Made by a program: the position numbers and the translations under genes. From Streptomyces fulvoviolaceus (lineage in GTDB: Bacteria; Actinomycetota; Actinomycetes; Streptomycetales; Streptomycetaceae), in contig NZ_JOEY01000057.1 in assembly GCF_000718165.1 (NCBI RefSeq), positions 19,226 through 83,225 on the forward strand: DNA of 64,000 bases, in the 5' to 3' direction. The notes below the pieces were generated by a model. It saw nothing but the letters and a program-made list of their open reading frames with translations. It had not been told where the DNA came from and searched no databases. Shown here one piece after another: positions 54,701-64,000 of the stretch (position 1 is the stretch's first letter; each line of letters begins with the position of its first letter).

Positions 54701-54888
54701 AGTTCGTCGGCGCGACCGACGAACACCGGACTGACGGACCTGGTCTCCACGGGCCCGAGCATCGCACGCGGGTCCGACAGCGCGGCACCGGTTTTCGGGG
54801 CGGGCCCGCTTGTGGGGAGACGCGGGGAGAGGACGGCCGCGGGCACGGGCAGTGCCGTGCGGCCGTCCTCCCTCCCCCCGGCGCTCAC
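51721..54888 (-). CDS. Large LuxR-family (LAL) ATPase regulator
   Basis: Up to 1055 aa. GTG 54888 overlaps the preceding stop as GTGA and may be coupled to it; ATG 54762 (MLGPVETRSVSPVFVGR) is an alternative nearer the conserved part. An AAA-type ATPase opens the protein: Walker A LLLGGEAGVGKTRLVEEF, Walker B VVVALEDLHWADAST. A long helical TPR-like middle follows, and a C-terminal LuxR helix-turn-helix (LTGRERDVLRLVALGRSNRQ, IAEELFISPKTASVHVSNIL). Such regulators activate metabolic or antibiotic genes on ligand and ATP binding; targets are unknown here. Confidence 0.92.
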   Translation of the reverse strand: MSAGGREDGRTALPVPAAVLSPRLPTSGPAPKTGAALSDPRAMLGPVETRSVSPVFVGRADELHTLNDALARAAAGEPQALLLGGEAGVGKTRLVEEFATAACRGGAVVALGGCVEIGADGLPFAPFSTALRALRRELPDDLAAAAAGQEEELARLLPELGEATSGRHDEGSMARLFELTARVLERVAADRTVVVALEDLHWADASTRHLLSYLFRTLRTGRLLVLATYRADDIHRRHPLRPLLAELDRLRTVRRIELGRFNRAEVGRQIAGILAHEPDPAQVDDIFERSDGNAFFVEELAVCATEGCGTGLTDSLRDLLLVRVEGLPESAQRVARIVAEGGSTVEYRLIAAVAGLAEDDLIEALRAAVNANILLAAPDGDGYRFRHSLVREAVGDDLLPGERSRLNRRYAEALEADPTLVPADARVMRLASYWYHAHDAAKALPAVLDASVTARRRHAYSEQLRLLERAMELWDSAPEDVRAGLRPVDYTEVYPPCGCDPATTPLRYLDLMAEAAVAGRLCGERERALKITKRALHLLEEERDPQRSAWFWVQRSRLVQAQARGDGWAELATAEELVRGLPPSEVHAEVLSHVASWTMVHVPGPDAFSAAERAVEYARMVGAREIEMNARLTLAGLTVETGGIEAGLDEMFEVKRQTVAQGLTAVAGRAYVNLPNALESVGRSREAVPLLEEGIAYTRKFGQLASEAWIWGNLSESFYSLGRWDQAAEAGTKAERADHSTKPRGFHASLRAELALARGDLAEAGRQLAAARGHFGTHDIPQHELPLVDIGIGLAAAEGRLLDARADLERVLDTGFAPGTHRYAWPLLLTAATMEANALGLPVAEPGRRKILERIRTAAKSLATHVPVWQAYERWVRAELLRAEGRGTPDDWSEVTVAFESLERPYDLARVRHRLAESLLSAGGEDERDRATELLRLAHAVADHLGARPLADAVTLLAQRARLTLTAAPAPASAQTDPARTLGLTGRERDVLRLVALGRSNRQIAEELFISPKTASVHVSNILGKLGVSGRGEAAAVSHRLGLFPAEVLQVPPTG

Positions 54889-55073
54889 GCCGTACGGAGG
54901 AACCGGTGCCGACGAGGGCCACCGGTATGCACCTCGCCCTCGGCGGCACGGCGTGCTGCCTCACGGCGGGCGGCGCGGCGGCCGCGGACGACCTCGCGGG
55001 CCAGGCGCTCGTGCTCGGCCTGGCGCATCAGTTCGGCGGAACGGAGCTGGGAGATCTCGTACTCGTAATACAT
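54885..55073 (-). CDS. Small basic conserved-type protein, 62 aa
   Basis: ATG 55073 with AAGGGA upstream; a longer in-frame start at 55139 has none. The product starts MYYEYEISQLRSAELMRQAE and continues as one amphipathic Arg/Ala/Glu-rich helix, ending HRFLRTA. I recall similar short proteins in many streptomycetes but know no function. The stop overlaps the possible GTG start of the LuxR gene, so the two may be co-translated. Confidence 0.7.
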   Translation of the reverse strand: MYYEYEISQLRSAELMRQAEHERLAREVVRGRRAARREAARRAAEGEVHTGGPRRHRFLRTA

Positions 55074-55220
55074 GGCGTGTCCCTTGTGAGAGGCGGTTTC
55101 TGGCTTCGCTTCCTGCGATGCCTCAACCTTCGTCTCCAAGGCGGGTCCGCCACATCGGGAGAGTTCCGCATCTTCGGCGGCCTACGGGGCCTTAGACGCG
55201 CCTGAGGGGCCTCAGAGGCT

Positions 55221-55237
55221 CCGTAAGGTACTTACGG
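55221..55237. promoter_or_regulatory. CCGTAAG-GTA-CTTACGG dyad
   Basis: A perfect 7-bp inverted repeat with a three-base centre, in the gap between two minus-strand genes and upstream of the 62-aa gene and LuxR gene. TGAGG-GG-CCTCA (55203-55214) lies next to it. It could be an operator for the downstream pair or the foot of the upstream gene's terminator. Confidence 0.4.
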
Positions 55238-55269
55238 ATGCCCTAAGACCCCTCGGGACCTGCGGCGAT

Positions 55270-55896
55270 TCAGCTGGTGGAGGGCAGTCCGACCAGGACA
55301 TCGGTGTACTTGAGGACGGCCAGGAGCAGACCGATGACGCCGAGCGCGACACCGCCCCAGGCGACCGACTTGATCCATCCGGCCTGCGCCTTGCCGGGCG
55401 TCCCGAAGGCGGGCCGGGCCAGGACGAAGACGCCGACGAGCAGCGCGACGAGGGCGAAGATCCCGCCCCACATCGCGGTGGCGTTCCAGGCGTCGCCGTA
55501 GCCCTCCTGGACCAGCTTGGCCACGCTGGAGGACTGCGAGGTCTGTGCGTTCAGCTGGCCGACCAGCGCCTGGCGCTCGGCGGCCAGGGTGCCGATCCAG
55601 CCACCGGTGAGCGACACGAGACCGAGCGCGGCGGAGACGACGGCGCCCGCGCCCATTCCGACGCCGGCGGAGCCCTCGGCCTCCTCCTTGGCGAGGACCT
55701 CGGCGGCGGCCGCGAGGAGCTCGGTGTCGTCGGCGTCCTCGGTGTCCGTGTCCTCGACGTCGGCCGCCGTGGCGTCGCCCTCGGTGGCCTCAGTCTCCGT
55801 CACCTCGTCGGTCTTGGTGACGTCCACCTTCTTCTCGTCGGTCGTGGCCTCGGCGCCAGCCTCGGCACCGGTCTCGTCAGCTGTCTTGGTTCCCAT
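55270..55896 (-). CDS. Integral membrane protein with acidic N-terminus
   Basis: 208 aa from ATG 55896. The first 90 residues are rich in Asp, Glu and Thr (for example VEDTDTEDADDTELL), and about three membrane helices follow (GAVVSAALGLVSLTGGWIGT, GIFALVALLVGVFVLARPAF, VALGVIGLLLAVLKYTDVLV). TACGGT lies seven bases before the ATG, so the message is probably leaderless. I recognise it only as a conserved-type Streptomyces membrane protein without known function. Confidence 0.75.
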   Translation of the reverse strand: MGTKTADETGAEAGAEATTDEKKVDVTKTDEVTETEATEGDATAADVEDTDTEDADDTELLAAAAEVLAKEEAEGSAGVGMGAGAVVSAALGLVSLTGGWIGTLAAERQALVGQLNAQTSQSSSVAKLVQEGYGDAWNATAMWGGIFALVALLVGVFVLARPAFGTPGKAQAGWIKSVAWGGVALGVIGLLLAVLKYTDVLVGLPSTS

Positions 55897-55931
55897 GTCC
55901 GGCACCGTACGGATCCTGTCTGAGAGGTCTC

Positions 55932-56507
55932 TTAATGATCGTTGTGAGCGGCACGCGCGCGTGCTGCACGCCATTCGGGGGCGAGGATCGACCACACCTC
56001 CAGGTCGTGCCGTACGCCACGATAGGGGTGGGCCTCGCGGCGCACGCCGTCGCGGGTCATTCCCAGCCGCCGGGCGACGTTCAGGCTCGGCTGGTTCCCT
56101 GCGGCGGCTACCCACTCAATCCGGTGGATTCCGCGTTGTTCGACGGCGAAGTCGATGAGAATCTTCATCGCGCGGGTGATGAGTCCGCGCCCGGTACCGG
56201 CGGGTTCCAGCCAGCAGCCGACCTCGCAGTTGCCCGTCTCCGCGTTGAAGTTCAGGAACAGCACCCCGCCCACCAGCTTCCCCTCCAGCCACAGGCCGTG
56301 CAGGGATCCGGTGTCGGCGGCGCGCATGTCGGCGTACCGCTGAAGCAGGGCCCTCGCGGAGTCCACGTCCGTCTCCTTCGAACCGAAGGCGATGAACTGC
56401 GCGACGAACTCCCTCCCCCGGTCCATGTGCGCGAGGAACTCCTCGGCATGCCACGGCTCCAGCGGCCGCAGTTCCGCTCCGTCGTCACCCAGAGGTATCG
56501 CGTACAT
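55932..56507 (-). CDS. GNAT acetyltransferase, RimJ/RimL type
   Basis: 191 aa from ATG 56507, inside the end of the MMPL gene (23-bp overlap). Acetyl-CoA site GCWLEPAGTGRGLITRAMKI and the following IHRIEWVAAAGNQPSLNVARRLGM are the family signature. RimJ/L-like enzymes acetylate N-termini of ribosomal or other proteins, or small amines. It is translated behind the MMPL transporter. Confidence 0.88.
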   Translation of the reverse strand: MYAIPLGDDGAELRPLEPWHAEEFLAHMDRGREFVAQFIAFGSKETDVDSARALLQRYADMRAADTGSLHGLWLEGKLVGGVLFLNFNAETGNCEVGCWLEPAGTGRGLITRAMKILIDFAVEQRGIHRIEWVAAAGNQPSLNVARRLGMTRDGVRREAHPYRGVRHDLEVWSILAPEWRAARARAAHNDH

Positions 56508-58731
56508 CCTCTTCTTCCCGCCCCTTCGCCAGTACGTCCGCCACCTCGGCGTCCGTCGCAGCGGCCAGCCTTTCATGGGCGGCACGGCATTCCGGCGGCT
56601 CGATGCTGATGCGCGGCATGCGGCGGTCCAGCCAGCGCGGCAGCCACCAGTTGGCGCCGCCGAGCAGGTGCATGAGGGCCGGCACCAGCAGCGTACGGAG
56701 CACGAAGGCGTCGAGGGCGACGGCGGCGGCGAGCGCGATGCCGAACATGGCGATGACGCGGTCGCCGCTGAGGACGAAGGCGAGGAAGACGGAGATCATG
56801 ATGACCGCGGCGGAGTTGATCACCCGGCTGGTCTCGGCGAGGCCGACGCGGACGGCACGCCGGTTGTCGCCGGTTTCCAGCCATTCCTCGTACATCCGGC
56901 TGACCAGAAAGACCTGGTAGTCCATGGACAGGCCGAACAGCACCGACACCATGATGACCGGGAGGAAGGGCTCGATCGGACCCGCACGGCCGAGGCCCAG
57001 CAGCTCGCTCCCCCAGCCCCACTGGAAGACCGCCACGACGATGCCGAAGGCGGCGGCGACGGCGGCGACGTTCATCACGGCGGCCTTCAGCGGGATGCCG
57101 ACGGACCGGAACGCGAGCAGGAGCAGCAGACAGCCCAGGCCGATCACGACGCCGACGAACAGGGGCAGCTTGCCGACGATGACGTCCGCGAAGTCGTCGT
57201 AGGACGCCGTCACCCCGCCGACGTGCAGGTCGAGCGAGGTGCCGGTCTCGGCGCGCGGCAGCACCTCGGTGCGCAGCCGGTCGACGAGGTCGCTGGTCCT
57301 CTCGGACTGCGGGGACGACTCGGGGACGACGGTGAGGTACGCCGTGTCGTCGGCGGAGCTGTACGTCACCGGGGTCACCGACGCGACGCCCTCGGTGGCG
57401 CGGAGCGTGGCGTCGAGGTTGTCGAGGGCGAGCTTGTCCTCGGCGCCGTCGATACGCGTCACCAGCGTCAGGGGGCCGTTGACTCCCGCCCCGAAGCCGT
57501 CCGCGAGGAGGTCGTAGGCCTGGCGGGTGGTCGAGGAGCTCGGGTTGTTGCCCTGGTCGGAGGTGCCCAGGTGGAGGGAGAGCGTGGGCAGCGCGAGGAC
57601 CGCCATGACGACGAGGGCGATCACGCCGAGCAGCTTGGGGTGGCGCTCCACGAACGCCGACCAACGGTGGGCGAATCCGGTCGGCAGTTCGGGCTGCGGG
57701 CCGTGTTCCGCGAGGCGCCGCCGTTCACGCCGGCTCAGGGCGCGCATGCCGATGAAGGAGAGCAGGGCGGGCAGCAGGGTGATCGAGGCCGCGACGGTCA
57801 GGACGACGGTCAGTGAGGCGGCGATCGCGACGCCGTTCAGGAAGCTGAGCCTGAGGATCAGCATCCCCAGCAGCGCTATGCACACCGTGGCACCCGCGAA
57901 GACCACGGCACGTCCGGTCGTGGCGACGGCGTTCGTGACCGCCTCGGTGACGGACAGCCCGCGTTTCAGCCCACGGCGGTGTCTGGTGACGATGAACAGC
58001 GCGTAGTCGATGCCGACGCCCAGCCCGATCAGCATGCCGAGCATGGGCGCGAAGTCGGCGACGGTCATCGCGTGGCCGAGCAGCACGATCCCGGCGTACG
58101 CCGTGCCGACGCTCACCAGCGCGGTGGCGATGGGCAGCAGCGAGGCGGCGAGCGAGCCGAAGGCGAGGAACAGCACGACCGCCGCGACGACCACGCCGAC
58201 GACCTCGGCGAGGTGCCCGCCGGAGGACTCGGTGAGCGCGACGGCGCTGCCGCCCAGCTCCACCTGGAGCCCGTCGGCCTCGGCGTCCTTGGCCGCGTCG
58301 ACGACGGCCTGCGCCTGGGACTTGTCGATGTCCTCGGCGGAGTCGGCGAAGGTGACCGTGGCGTACGCGGTGTGTCCGTCGGCGCTGATCCGGCTCGCGC
58401 CCTGGTCGTCGTACGGGCTGATCACGGCGGCGACGCCGGGCAGGCCCTCGATCTCGTCGAGGGCGGCGCTCATCGTCTGTTGCACATCGGCGGCGCGGAC
58501 CGACCCCGACGTGGTGTGCCAGACAACGGTGTCGCTGTCGCCGCCGAGGTCCGGGAAGCCGTCCTGCAGGAGCTGGGTGGCGCGGCCGGACTCGGTGCCG
58601 GGGACCTCGTAGTCGTTCGAGTAGGCGGAGCCGGTGACGATGGCGGCCGTGCTCACTCCACCGAGGGCGAGGAGCCACAGGAGGACGACGACGAGTCGTC
58701 GTCGGACACACCAGCGTGCGAGGGCTGCCAC
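56485..58731 (-). CDS. MMPL-family (RND-type) membrane transporter
   Basis: 748 aa from GTG 58731. Two matching halves, each with one helix, a large extracytoplasmic domain and a five-helix bundle. The proton-relay-like blocks are LIGLGVGIDYALFIVTRHRR and SVLFGLSMDYQVFLVSRMYEE. MMPL proteins export lipids or hydrophobic compounds. A CGTTCA-N15-TGAACG repeat at 58780-58806 lies upstream and may be regulatory; the rest of 58732-58934 shows nothing. Confidence 0.93.
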   Translation of the reverse strand: MAALARWCVRRRLVVVLLWLLALGGVSTAAIVTGSAYSNDYEVPGTESGRATQLLQDGFPDLGGDSDTVVWHTTSGSVRAADVQQTMSAALDEIEGLPGVAAVISPYDDQGASRISADGHTAYATVTFADSAEDIDKSQAQAVVDAAKDAEADGLQVELGGSAVALTESSGGHLAEVVGVVVAAVVLFLAFGSLAASLLPIATALVSVGTAYAGIVLLGHAMTVADFAPMLGMLIGLGVGIDYALFIVTRHRRGLKRGLSVTEAVTNAVATTGRAVVFAGATVCIALLGMLILRLSFLNGVAIAASLTVVLTVAASITLLPALLSFIGMRALSRRERRRLAEHGPQPELPTGFAHRWSAFVERHPKLLGVIALVVMAVLALPTLSLHLGTSDQGNNPSSSTTRQAYDLLADGFGAGVNGPLTLVTRIDGAEDKLALDNLDATLRATEGVASVTPVTYSSADDTAYLTVVPESSPQSERTSDLVDRLRTEVLPRAETGTSLDLHVGGVTASYDDFADVIVGKLPLFVGVVIGLGCLLLLLAFRSVGIPLKAAVMNVAAVAAAFGIVVAVFQWGWGSELLGLGRAGPIEPFLPVIMVSVLFGLSMDYQVFLVSRMYEEWLETGDNRRAVRVGLAETSRVINSAAVIMISVFLAFVLSGDRVIAMFGIALAAAVALDAFVLRTLLVPALMHLLGGANWWLPRWLDRRMPRISIEPPECRAAHERLAAATDAEVADVLAKGREEEDVRDTSG

Positions 58732-58934
58732 GAACGTGCTCCCAGGGGGGTGAATTGTGGATCTTTGACCGGGAACAGTCGTTCATGTCACTTCATGAGG
58801 TGAACGGCCCGCAAAGAACGCATGAGCAAGGTGAGGACCACTCTTGCAGGCGAATGTGATCGTTTATCGCGTTCGTGGGTTTAATCACGGGAGTGGGAGA
58901 CAGATCACAGGACAGTAACGGTCACTCTGTCACG

Positions 58935-59240
58935 TCAGTCGAACTGGTCGCCCAGCGCCATCACCATCACACCGACGATCAGCAGCCACAGCGCCCTGCG
59001 GGTGCGGCCGCGGGAGCCCAGGACCGTCGCCAGCGCGCAGACCATGGCACCGAACGCGTAGGCGGCGGGCACGAGCACGGGTTCCGGACTGGCCAGCCGG
59101 AGCCCCGAGGCGGCGAGCCCCACGGCGGCGAGCACGGTGCCGGCCGAGACCGCGGTCCGGCGGGCCCGCCGTGCCTCCCGTATCTCGTCCGCGCCCTCCT
59201 CCTGTATGTCGGATGGCTCGGAAATTCCATGTCCGTTCAT
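58935..59240 (-). CDS. Small membrane protein, 101 aa
   Basis: ATG 59240. A charged N-terminus (EEGADEIREARRARR) is followed by three hydrophobic segments (VSAGTVLAAVGLAASGLRLA, VPAAYAFGAMVCALATVLG, ALWLLIVGVMVMALGD). No ribosome site is visible; TACGCT eight bases upstream would fit a leaderless start. No family recognised. Confidence 0.65.
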   Translation of the reverse strand: MNGHGISEPSDIQEEGADEIREARRARRTAVSAGTVLAAVGLAASGLRLASPEPVLVPAAYAFGAMVCALATVLGSRGRTRRALWLLIVGVMVMALGDQFD

Positions 59241-59379
59241 GGCGGGCGAGCGTAGCGTGTTCCGCTGAGAATCCCCGGGCCCGTCCGCCCCCGGCCGAAG
59301 CAGGTGTGTTGTTTGAGCGTCCGACCGAGCTCCTCCGTATCCCTCTCCGCCTCTCAGGACTCAAGGAGCCCGTTCACCG

Positions 59380-60192
59380 ATGCCAGACATCACCCCGCCG
59401 ATGACGGGGCCCTCGAATGAGGACCTCACCCAGCGGCTGACCCACGCCCGCTACCCGCGCAGCAACCGCTACGACGCCCGCTGGACCATCGACAACCAGA
59501 TGGGCCCGAACGCGCTGTGGCTGCTGGAGTGGCTCGCACCCGCCCTCGGCCTGGACGCCCTGCGCCCCTGCGCCCGCGTGCTCGACCTTGGCTGCGGCCG
59601 GGCGATGACCTCGGTCTTCCTGGCCAGGGAGTACGACGTCCAGGTCACCGCGGCCGACCTGTGGGTCAAACCCGACGAGAACGCACAACGGATCACCGAG
59701 GCCGGTTTCGCCGAACGGGTGCATCCGGTGCACGCCGAGGCGCACGACCTGCCGTTCGGCGAGGGCAGCTTCGACGCGATCGTCTCCATCGACGCGTACC
59801 AGTACTTCGGCACGAACGACCTGTATCTCCCCTCGCTGACCCGGCTGTTGAAGCCGGGCGGGCGGATCGGTGTGGTCGTGCCCGCACTGCGGGAGGAGCC
59901 GGAAGGCACCGAACCACCCGAGCATCTCGAGCCGTGGTGGGAGCCCGACTTCTGGTGCTTCCACACCGCCGACTGGTGGCGCCGCCACTGGACCCGCAGC
60001 GGGGCCGTCGAGGTCGAGGCGGCCGACTGGCTGCCGGACGGCTGGAAGGACTGGCTGCGCTGGTGCGAGGTGGTCGCCGAGGAGAGCTCGGACGAGTTCC
60101 ATGTGCGGATGGCCCGCGAGGTCGGCGAGATGGTGCGCGTCGACGAGGGCCGCGCGCTGGGCTTCGTACGGGTCGTCGGTCGCCGTCTGTGA
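59380..60192 (+). CDS. SAM-dependent methyltransferase
   Basis: 270 aa, ATG 59380 with AAGGAG upstream. Class I fold: motif I VLDLGCGRAMTSVFLA, motif II region EGSFDAIVSIDAYQYFG, motif III LLKPGGRIGVVVP. A Trp-rich C-terminal part (PWWEPDFWCFHTADWWRRHW) probably lines the acceptor pocket. Related genes are often annotated as UbiE-like or sarcosine/dimethylglycine-type, but the substrate cannot be told. A strong hairpin follows. Confidence 0.88.
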   Translation: MPDITPPMTGPSNEDLTQRLTHARYPRSNRYDARWTIDNQMGPNALWLLEWLAPALGLDALRPCARVLDLGCGRAMTSVFLAREYDVQVTAADLWVKPDENAQRITEAGFAERVHPVHAEAHDLPFGEGSFDAIVSIDAYQYFGTNDLYLPSLTRLLKPGGRIGVVVPALREEPEGTEPPEHLEPWWEPDFWCFHTADWWRRHWTRSGAVEVEAADWLPDGWKDWLRWCEVVAEESSDEFHVRMAREVGEMVRVDEGRALGFVRVVGRRL

Positions 60193-60200
60193 GGTGACAT

Positions 60201-60242
60201 GACTCGGGGGCCGCATCGGTACGACGATGCGGCCCCCGAGTC
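60201..60242. terminator. Bidirectional hairpin between methyltransferase and gatB
   Basis: Arms at 60201-60218 and 60225-60242 are perfectly complementary over 18 bp with the loop GTACGA. It sits between convergent genes, 9 bases after one stop and 7 before the other, so it probably ends both transcripts. Confidence 0.75.
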
Positions 60243-60248
60243 GCGTGC

Positions 60249-61763
60249 TCAGCCCTCGCTGACGCCCAGCTTCTCCAGGATCAGCTCCTTGACGCGGGCC
60301 GCGTCGGCCTGACCCCGGGTCGCCTTCATGACCGCGCCCACCAGGGCGCCGGCCGCGGCCACCTTGCCGCCGCGGATCTTGTCCGCGACGCCCGGGTTGC
60401 CGGCGATGGCCTCGTCGACGGCCGTGCCCAGCGCCGAGTCGTCGGAGACGACCTTCAGACCGCGCTTGTCGACGACCTCGTCCGGGGTGCCTTCGCCCGC
60501 GAGAACGCCCTCGATGACCTGGCGGGCCAGCTTGTCGTTCAGGTCACCCTTCGAGACCAGCTCGGTGACCCGGGCGACCTGCTCCGGGGTGATCGCCAGC
60601 TCGTCGAGCGTCCTGCCCGACTCGTTGGCGCTGCGCGCCAGTTCGCCCATCCACCACTTACGGGAGGAGGCGGCGTCGGCACCGGCGTCGATCGTGGCGA
60701 CGATCAGGTCCAGCGCACCGGCATTGAGGATCGCCTGCATCTCGGTGGCCGAGATGCCCCACTCCGCGAGGAGACGGTTGCGGCGGACCAGCGGCAGCTC
60801 CGGCAGACCGGCGCGGATCTCCTCGACCCACTCACGGGACGGGGCGACCGGCACCAGGTCGGGCTCCGGGAAGTACCGGTAGTCCTCGGCCTCTTCCTTC
60901 ACGCGGCCCGAGGTCGTCGACCCGGTGTCCTCGTGGAAGTGCCGGGTCTCCTGGATGATCGTGCCGCCGCTGTTCAGTACGGCGGCGTGCCGCTGGATCT
61001 CGAAGCGGGCCGCGCGCTCCACGGAACGCAGCGAGTTGACGTTCTTCGTCTCGGAGCGCGTGCCGAACTTCTCGCGGCCGTGCGGGCGCAGCGACAGGTT
61101 CACGTCGCAGCGCATCTGGCCCATCTCCATCCGGGCCTCGGAGACGCCGAGCGCCTTGATGACCTCGCGCAGCTCACGGACGTACGCCTTCGCGACCTCG
61201 GGAGCGCGCTCGCCCGCGCCCTCGATCGGCTTGGTGACGATCTCGATGAGCGGGATGCCGGCGCGGTTGTAGTCGAGGAGCGAGTGCGAGGCGCCGTGGA
61301 TACGGCCCGTCGCGCCGCCCACGTGGGTGGACTTGCCGGTGTCCTCCTCCATGTGGGCGCGCTCGATCTCCACGCGGAAGGTCTCGCCGTCCTCCAGCTG
61401 TACGTCGAGGTAGCCGTTGAAGGCGATCGGCTCGTCGTACTGGGAGGTCTGGAAGTTCTTCGGCATGTCCGGATAGAAGTAGTTCTTCCGGGCGAAGCGG
61501 CACCACTCGGCGATCTCGCAGTTCAGCGCGAGACCGATCTTGATCGCCGACTCGATGCCGATCGCGTTGACGACCGGGAGCGCGCCGGGCATGCCGAGGC
61601 AGGTGGGGCAGGTCTGCGTGTTGGCGTCCTGACCGAGCTCGGTCGAACAACCGCAGAACATCTTCGTCTTGGTGCCGAGTTCGACATGGACCTCGAGGCC
61701 CATGACGGGGTCGTACGACGCGAGCGCGTCCTCGTACGACTCCAGGTCGGTCGTGGTGGTCAC
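60249..61763 (-). CDS. gatB: Asp-tRNA(Asn)/Glu-tRNA(Gln) amidotransferase subunit B
   Basis: 504 aa from GTG 61763 with GAGAGGGA upstream. GatB binds the misacylated tRNA and activates it as the phosphate ester. The signature [20 protein letters not shown], zinc Cys residues ([15 protein letters not shown]), [15 protein letters not shown] and the C-terminal YqeY-like tail domain are present. It is the last gene of gatC-gatA-orf-gatB. Genomes with GatCAB usually lack a Gln-tRNA synthetase. Confidence 0.97.
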   Translation of the reverse strand: MTTTTDLESYEDALASYDPVMGLEVHVELGTKTKMFCGCSTELGQDANTQTCPTCLGMPGALPVVNAIGIESAIKIGLALNCEIAEWCRFARKNYFYPDMPKNFQTSQYDEPIAFNGYLDVQLEDGETFRVEIERAHMEEDTGKSTHVGGATGRIHGASHSLLDYNRAGIPLIEIVTKPIEGAGERAPEVAKAYVRELREVIKALGVSEARMEMGQMRCDVNLSLRPHGREKFGTRSETKNVNSLRSVERAARFEIQRHAAVLNSGGTIIQETRHFHEDTGSTTSGRVKEEAEDYRYFPEPDLVPVAPSREWVEEIRAGLPELPLVRRNRLLAEWGISATEMQAILNAGALDLIVATIDAGADAASSRKWWMGELARSANESGRTLDELAITPEQVARVTELVSKGDLNDKLARQVIEGVLAGEGTPDEVVDKRGLKVVSDDSALGTAVDEAIAGNPGVADKIRGGKVAAAGALVGAVMKATRGQADAARVKELILEKLGVSEG

Positions 61764-61778
61764 GGTGAAACTTCCCTC

Positions 61779-62017
61779 TCAGCCCAGCAGGACGTCGTCG
61801 TCGCCCAGCCGCTTCAGTTCGCGGTACAGGATGGCGAGGCCGGTGACGATCGCGACCGCGGAGACGGTGGCGTCGATCAGCCGCAGCGTGTCCTGCTCGG
61901 CACGGGCCTTCTTGATCTGCTTGGCGACACCGAGCGCGCCGAACGCGGTGGTGGCGATGGACACGTACGTACCGGACTTGGACTTCTTGAAGCCCTTGGC
62001 CTTCGACAGTGCGTTGC

Positions 62018-62021
<4 letters not shown>
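61779..62021 (-). CDS. Small protein between gatA and gatB, 80 aa
   Basis: GTG 62021 overlaps the gatA stop as GTGA, with GGAGG ten bases upstream. A Lys-rich N-terminus ([14 protein letters not shown]) and two hydrophobic stretches ([32 protein letters not shown]) suggest a small membrane protein. It is 15 bp ahead of gatB, so it is co-translated with amidotransferase genes. I do not know its function; it has not, to my knowledge, been tied to GatCAB. Confidence 0.75.
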
Positions 62022-63520
<1,499 letters not shown>

Positions 63521-63525
63521 GGCGG

Positions 63526-63822
63526 TTAGTCCTCCCCCAGGATCTGCGGCACCTTGAAACGCTGCTGCTCCTGGGCCGGGGCGCCGGAGAGCGCCTGCTC
63601 GGGGGTGAGCGACGGACGGACCTCGTCCGCCCGCATGACGTTCGTCAGCGGGAGCGGGTGCGAGGTCGGCGGTACGTCTTGGTCGGCGACCTCACTGACG
63701 CGTGCGACCGCGCCGATGATGTCGTCCAGCTGTCCCGCGAAGTGCTCGAGCTCTTCGGGCTTCAGCTCCAGACGCGCCAGCCGTGCGAGGTGGGCGACCT
63801 CCTCGCGCGTGATGCCAGGCAT
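63526..63822 (-). CDS. gatC: Asp-tRNA(Asn)/Glu-tRNA(Gln) amidotransferase subunit C
   Basis: 98 aa from ATG 63822 (GAGG upstream). The typical short Gat[20 protein letters not shown], a helical hairpin, then [20 protein letters not shown] and FKVPQILGE. It ties GatA to GatB. First gene of the operon; CCGTTAAACGG just upstream (about 63885-63895) may be part of the promoter region. Confidence 0.95.
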   Translation of the reverse strand: MPGITREEVAHLARLARLELKPEELEHFAGQLDDIIGAVARVSEVADQDVPPTSHPLPLTNVMRADEVRPSLTPEQALSGAPAQEQQRFKVPQILGED

Positions 63823-63900
63823 GCAGCGATCCTCTGGGGTGAGAGTGTGTGGTTTGGGGCCAATCCTATGGGGCGGGGGCCGGTGCCCGTTAAACGGTTT

Positions 63901-63982
63901 CCTCGCCCCCGCCGCCCCTACCCGTCCCATCCTTCCGGGGCTCCGCCCCAGACCCCGCTCCTCAAACGCCGGAGGGGCTGGA
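63901..63982. repeat. Dispersed intergenic repeat, inverted copy at the right edge
   Basis: Read on the minus strand this gives CAGCCCCTCCGGCGTTTGAG, GGGGTCTGGGGCGGAGCCCC and a GGGACGGGTAGGGGC-like tail, matching the 3886-3988 element including its tail. It lies upstream of gatC and is inverted relative to the 3.9-kb copy. Confidence 0.75.
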
Positions 63983-64000
63983 TTTTGCCGGCCGAGGCTG

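Overview
The window is chromosomal DNA from a Streptomyces or a very close relative. Signs are very high GC with strong third-position GC bias, many GTG/TTG starts, GTGA/ATGA four-base start/stop overlaps, leaderless promoters, an ilvBNC-serA block and a gatC-gatA-orf-gatB operon, and a dispersed Streptomyces-type intergenic repeat ending in GGCGTTTGAGGACGAGG. No rRNA, tRNA or CRISPR array was seen.

Layout. (1) 0-10 kb: a secreted purple-acid-type phosphatase (cut by the left edge), a 43-residue basic peptide gene, a LysR regulator divergent from an MDR reductase, an odd MDR/hydrolase chimera, an alpha/beta hydrolase, and the proline-catabolism genes (proline dehydrogenase, P5C dehydrogenase) with a divergent PucR-type regulator. 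(2) 10-13.8 kb: a small accessory patch with a broken IS5-type transposase, an RlmA/TlrB-like rRNA methyltransferase, a Vat-like acetyltransferase, a recombinase remnant, and a HAD hydrolase flanked by a pair of TTGCATC(A/T)GATGCAA palindromes. (3) 13.8-18.7 kb: a peptide/nickel-type ABC importer with both permeases fused in one chain, under a Fur/Zur-like box. (4) 18.9-34.7 kb: one minus-strand run of eleven genes that looks like a compact non-ribosomal peptide pathway: malic enzyme, PurA (adenylosuccinate synthetase) homologue, flavoprotein, formyltransferase, PCP-thioesterase with a Cys nucleophile, MFS exporter, A-PCP-C, free A domain, second flavoprotein, NUDIX hydrolase, MFS exporter. 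A divergent XRE/TPR regulator and a 48-residue secreted or anchored peptide lie at its head, with a consensus promoter carrying TTGGCAA repeats. (5) 36.4-38.7 kb: a TetR/MFS efflux pair. (6) 39-44.7 kb: serA, ilvC, ilvN, ilvB and an ilvB leader peptide with attenuator. (7) 44.7-64 kb: ordinary core genes: a GGDEF/EAL protein with a decayed EAL domain, oxidoreductases, a PQQ-type sugar dehydrogenase, a large LuxR (LAL) regulator, MMPL transporter, small conserved proteins, and the gatCAB operon.

The most interesting part is region 4. The domain order predicts a dipeptide: A-PCP-C charges and donates one residue, the free A domain charges the PCP-TE, and the Cys thioesterase releases the product. 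A formyltransferase and a flavoprotein sit beside a second, divergent PurA. PurA is the target of the N-hydroxy-formyl amino acid hadacidin, so I propose as inference that the cluster makes a PurA-directed N-formyl(-N-hydroxy) product and that the PurA copy gives self-resistance or has been recruited as a pathway ligase. As I remember the S. coelicolor chromosome, the proline genes, serA-ilvCNB and gat genes lie close together there, so regions 2-5 look like an accessory insertion; this needs a genome comparison.
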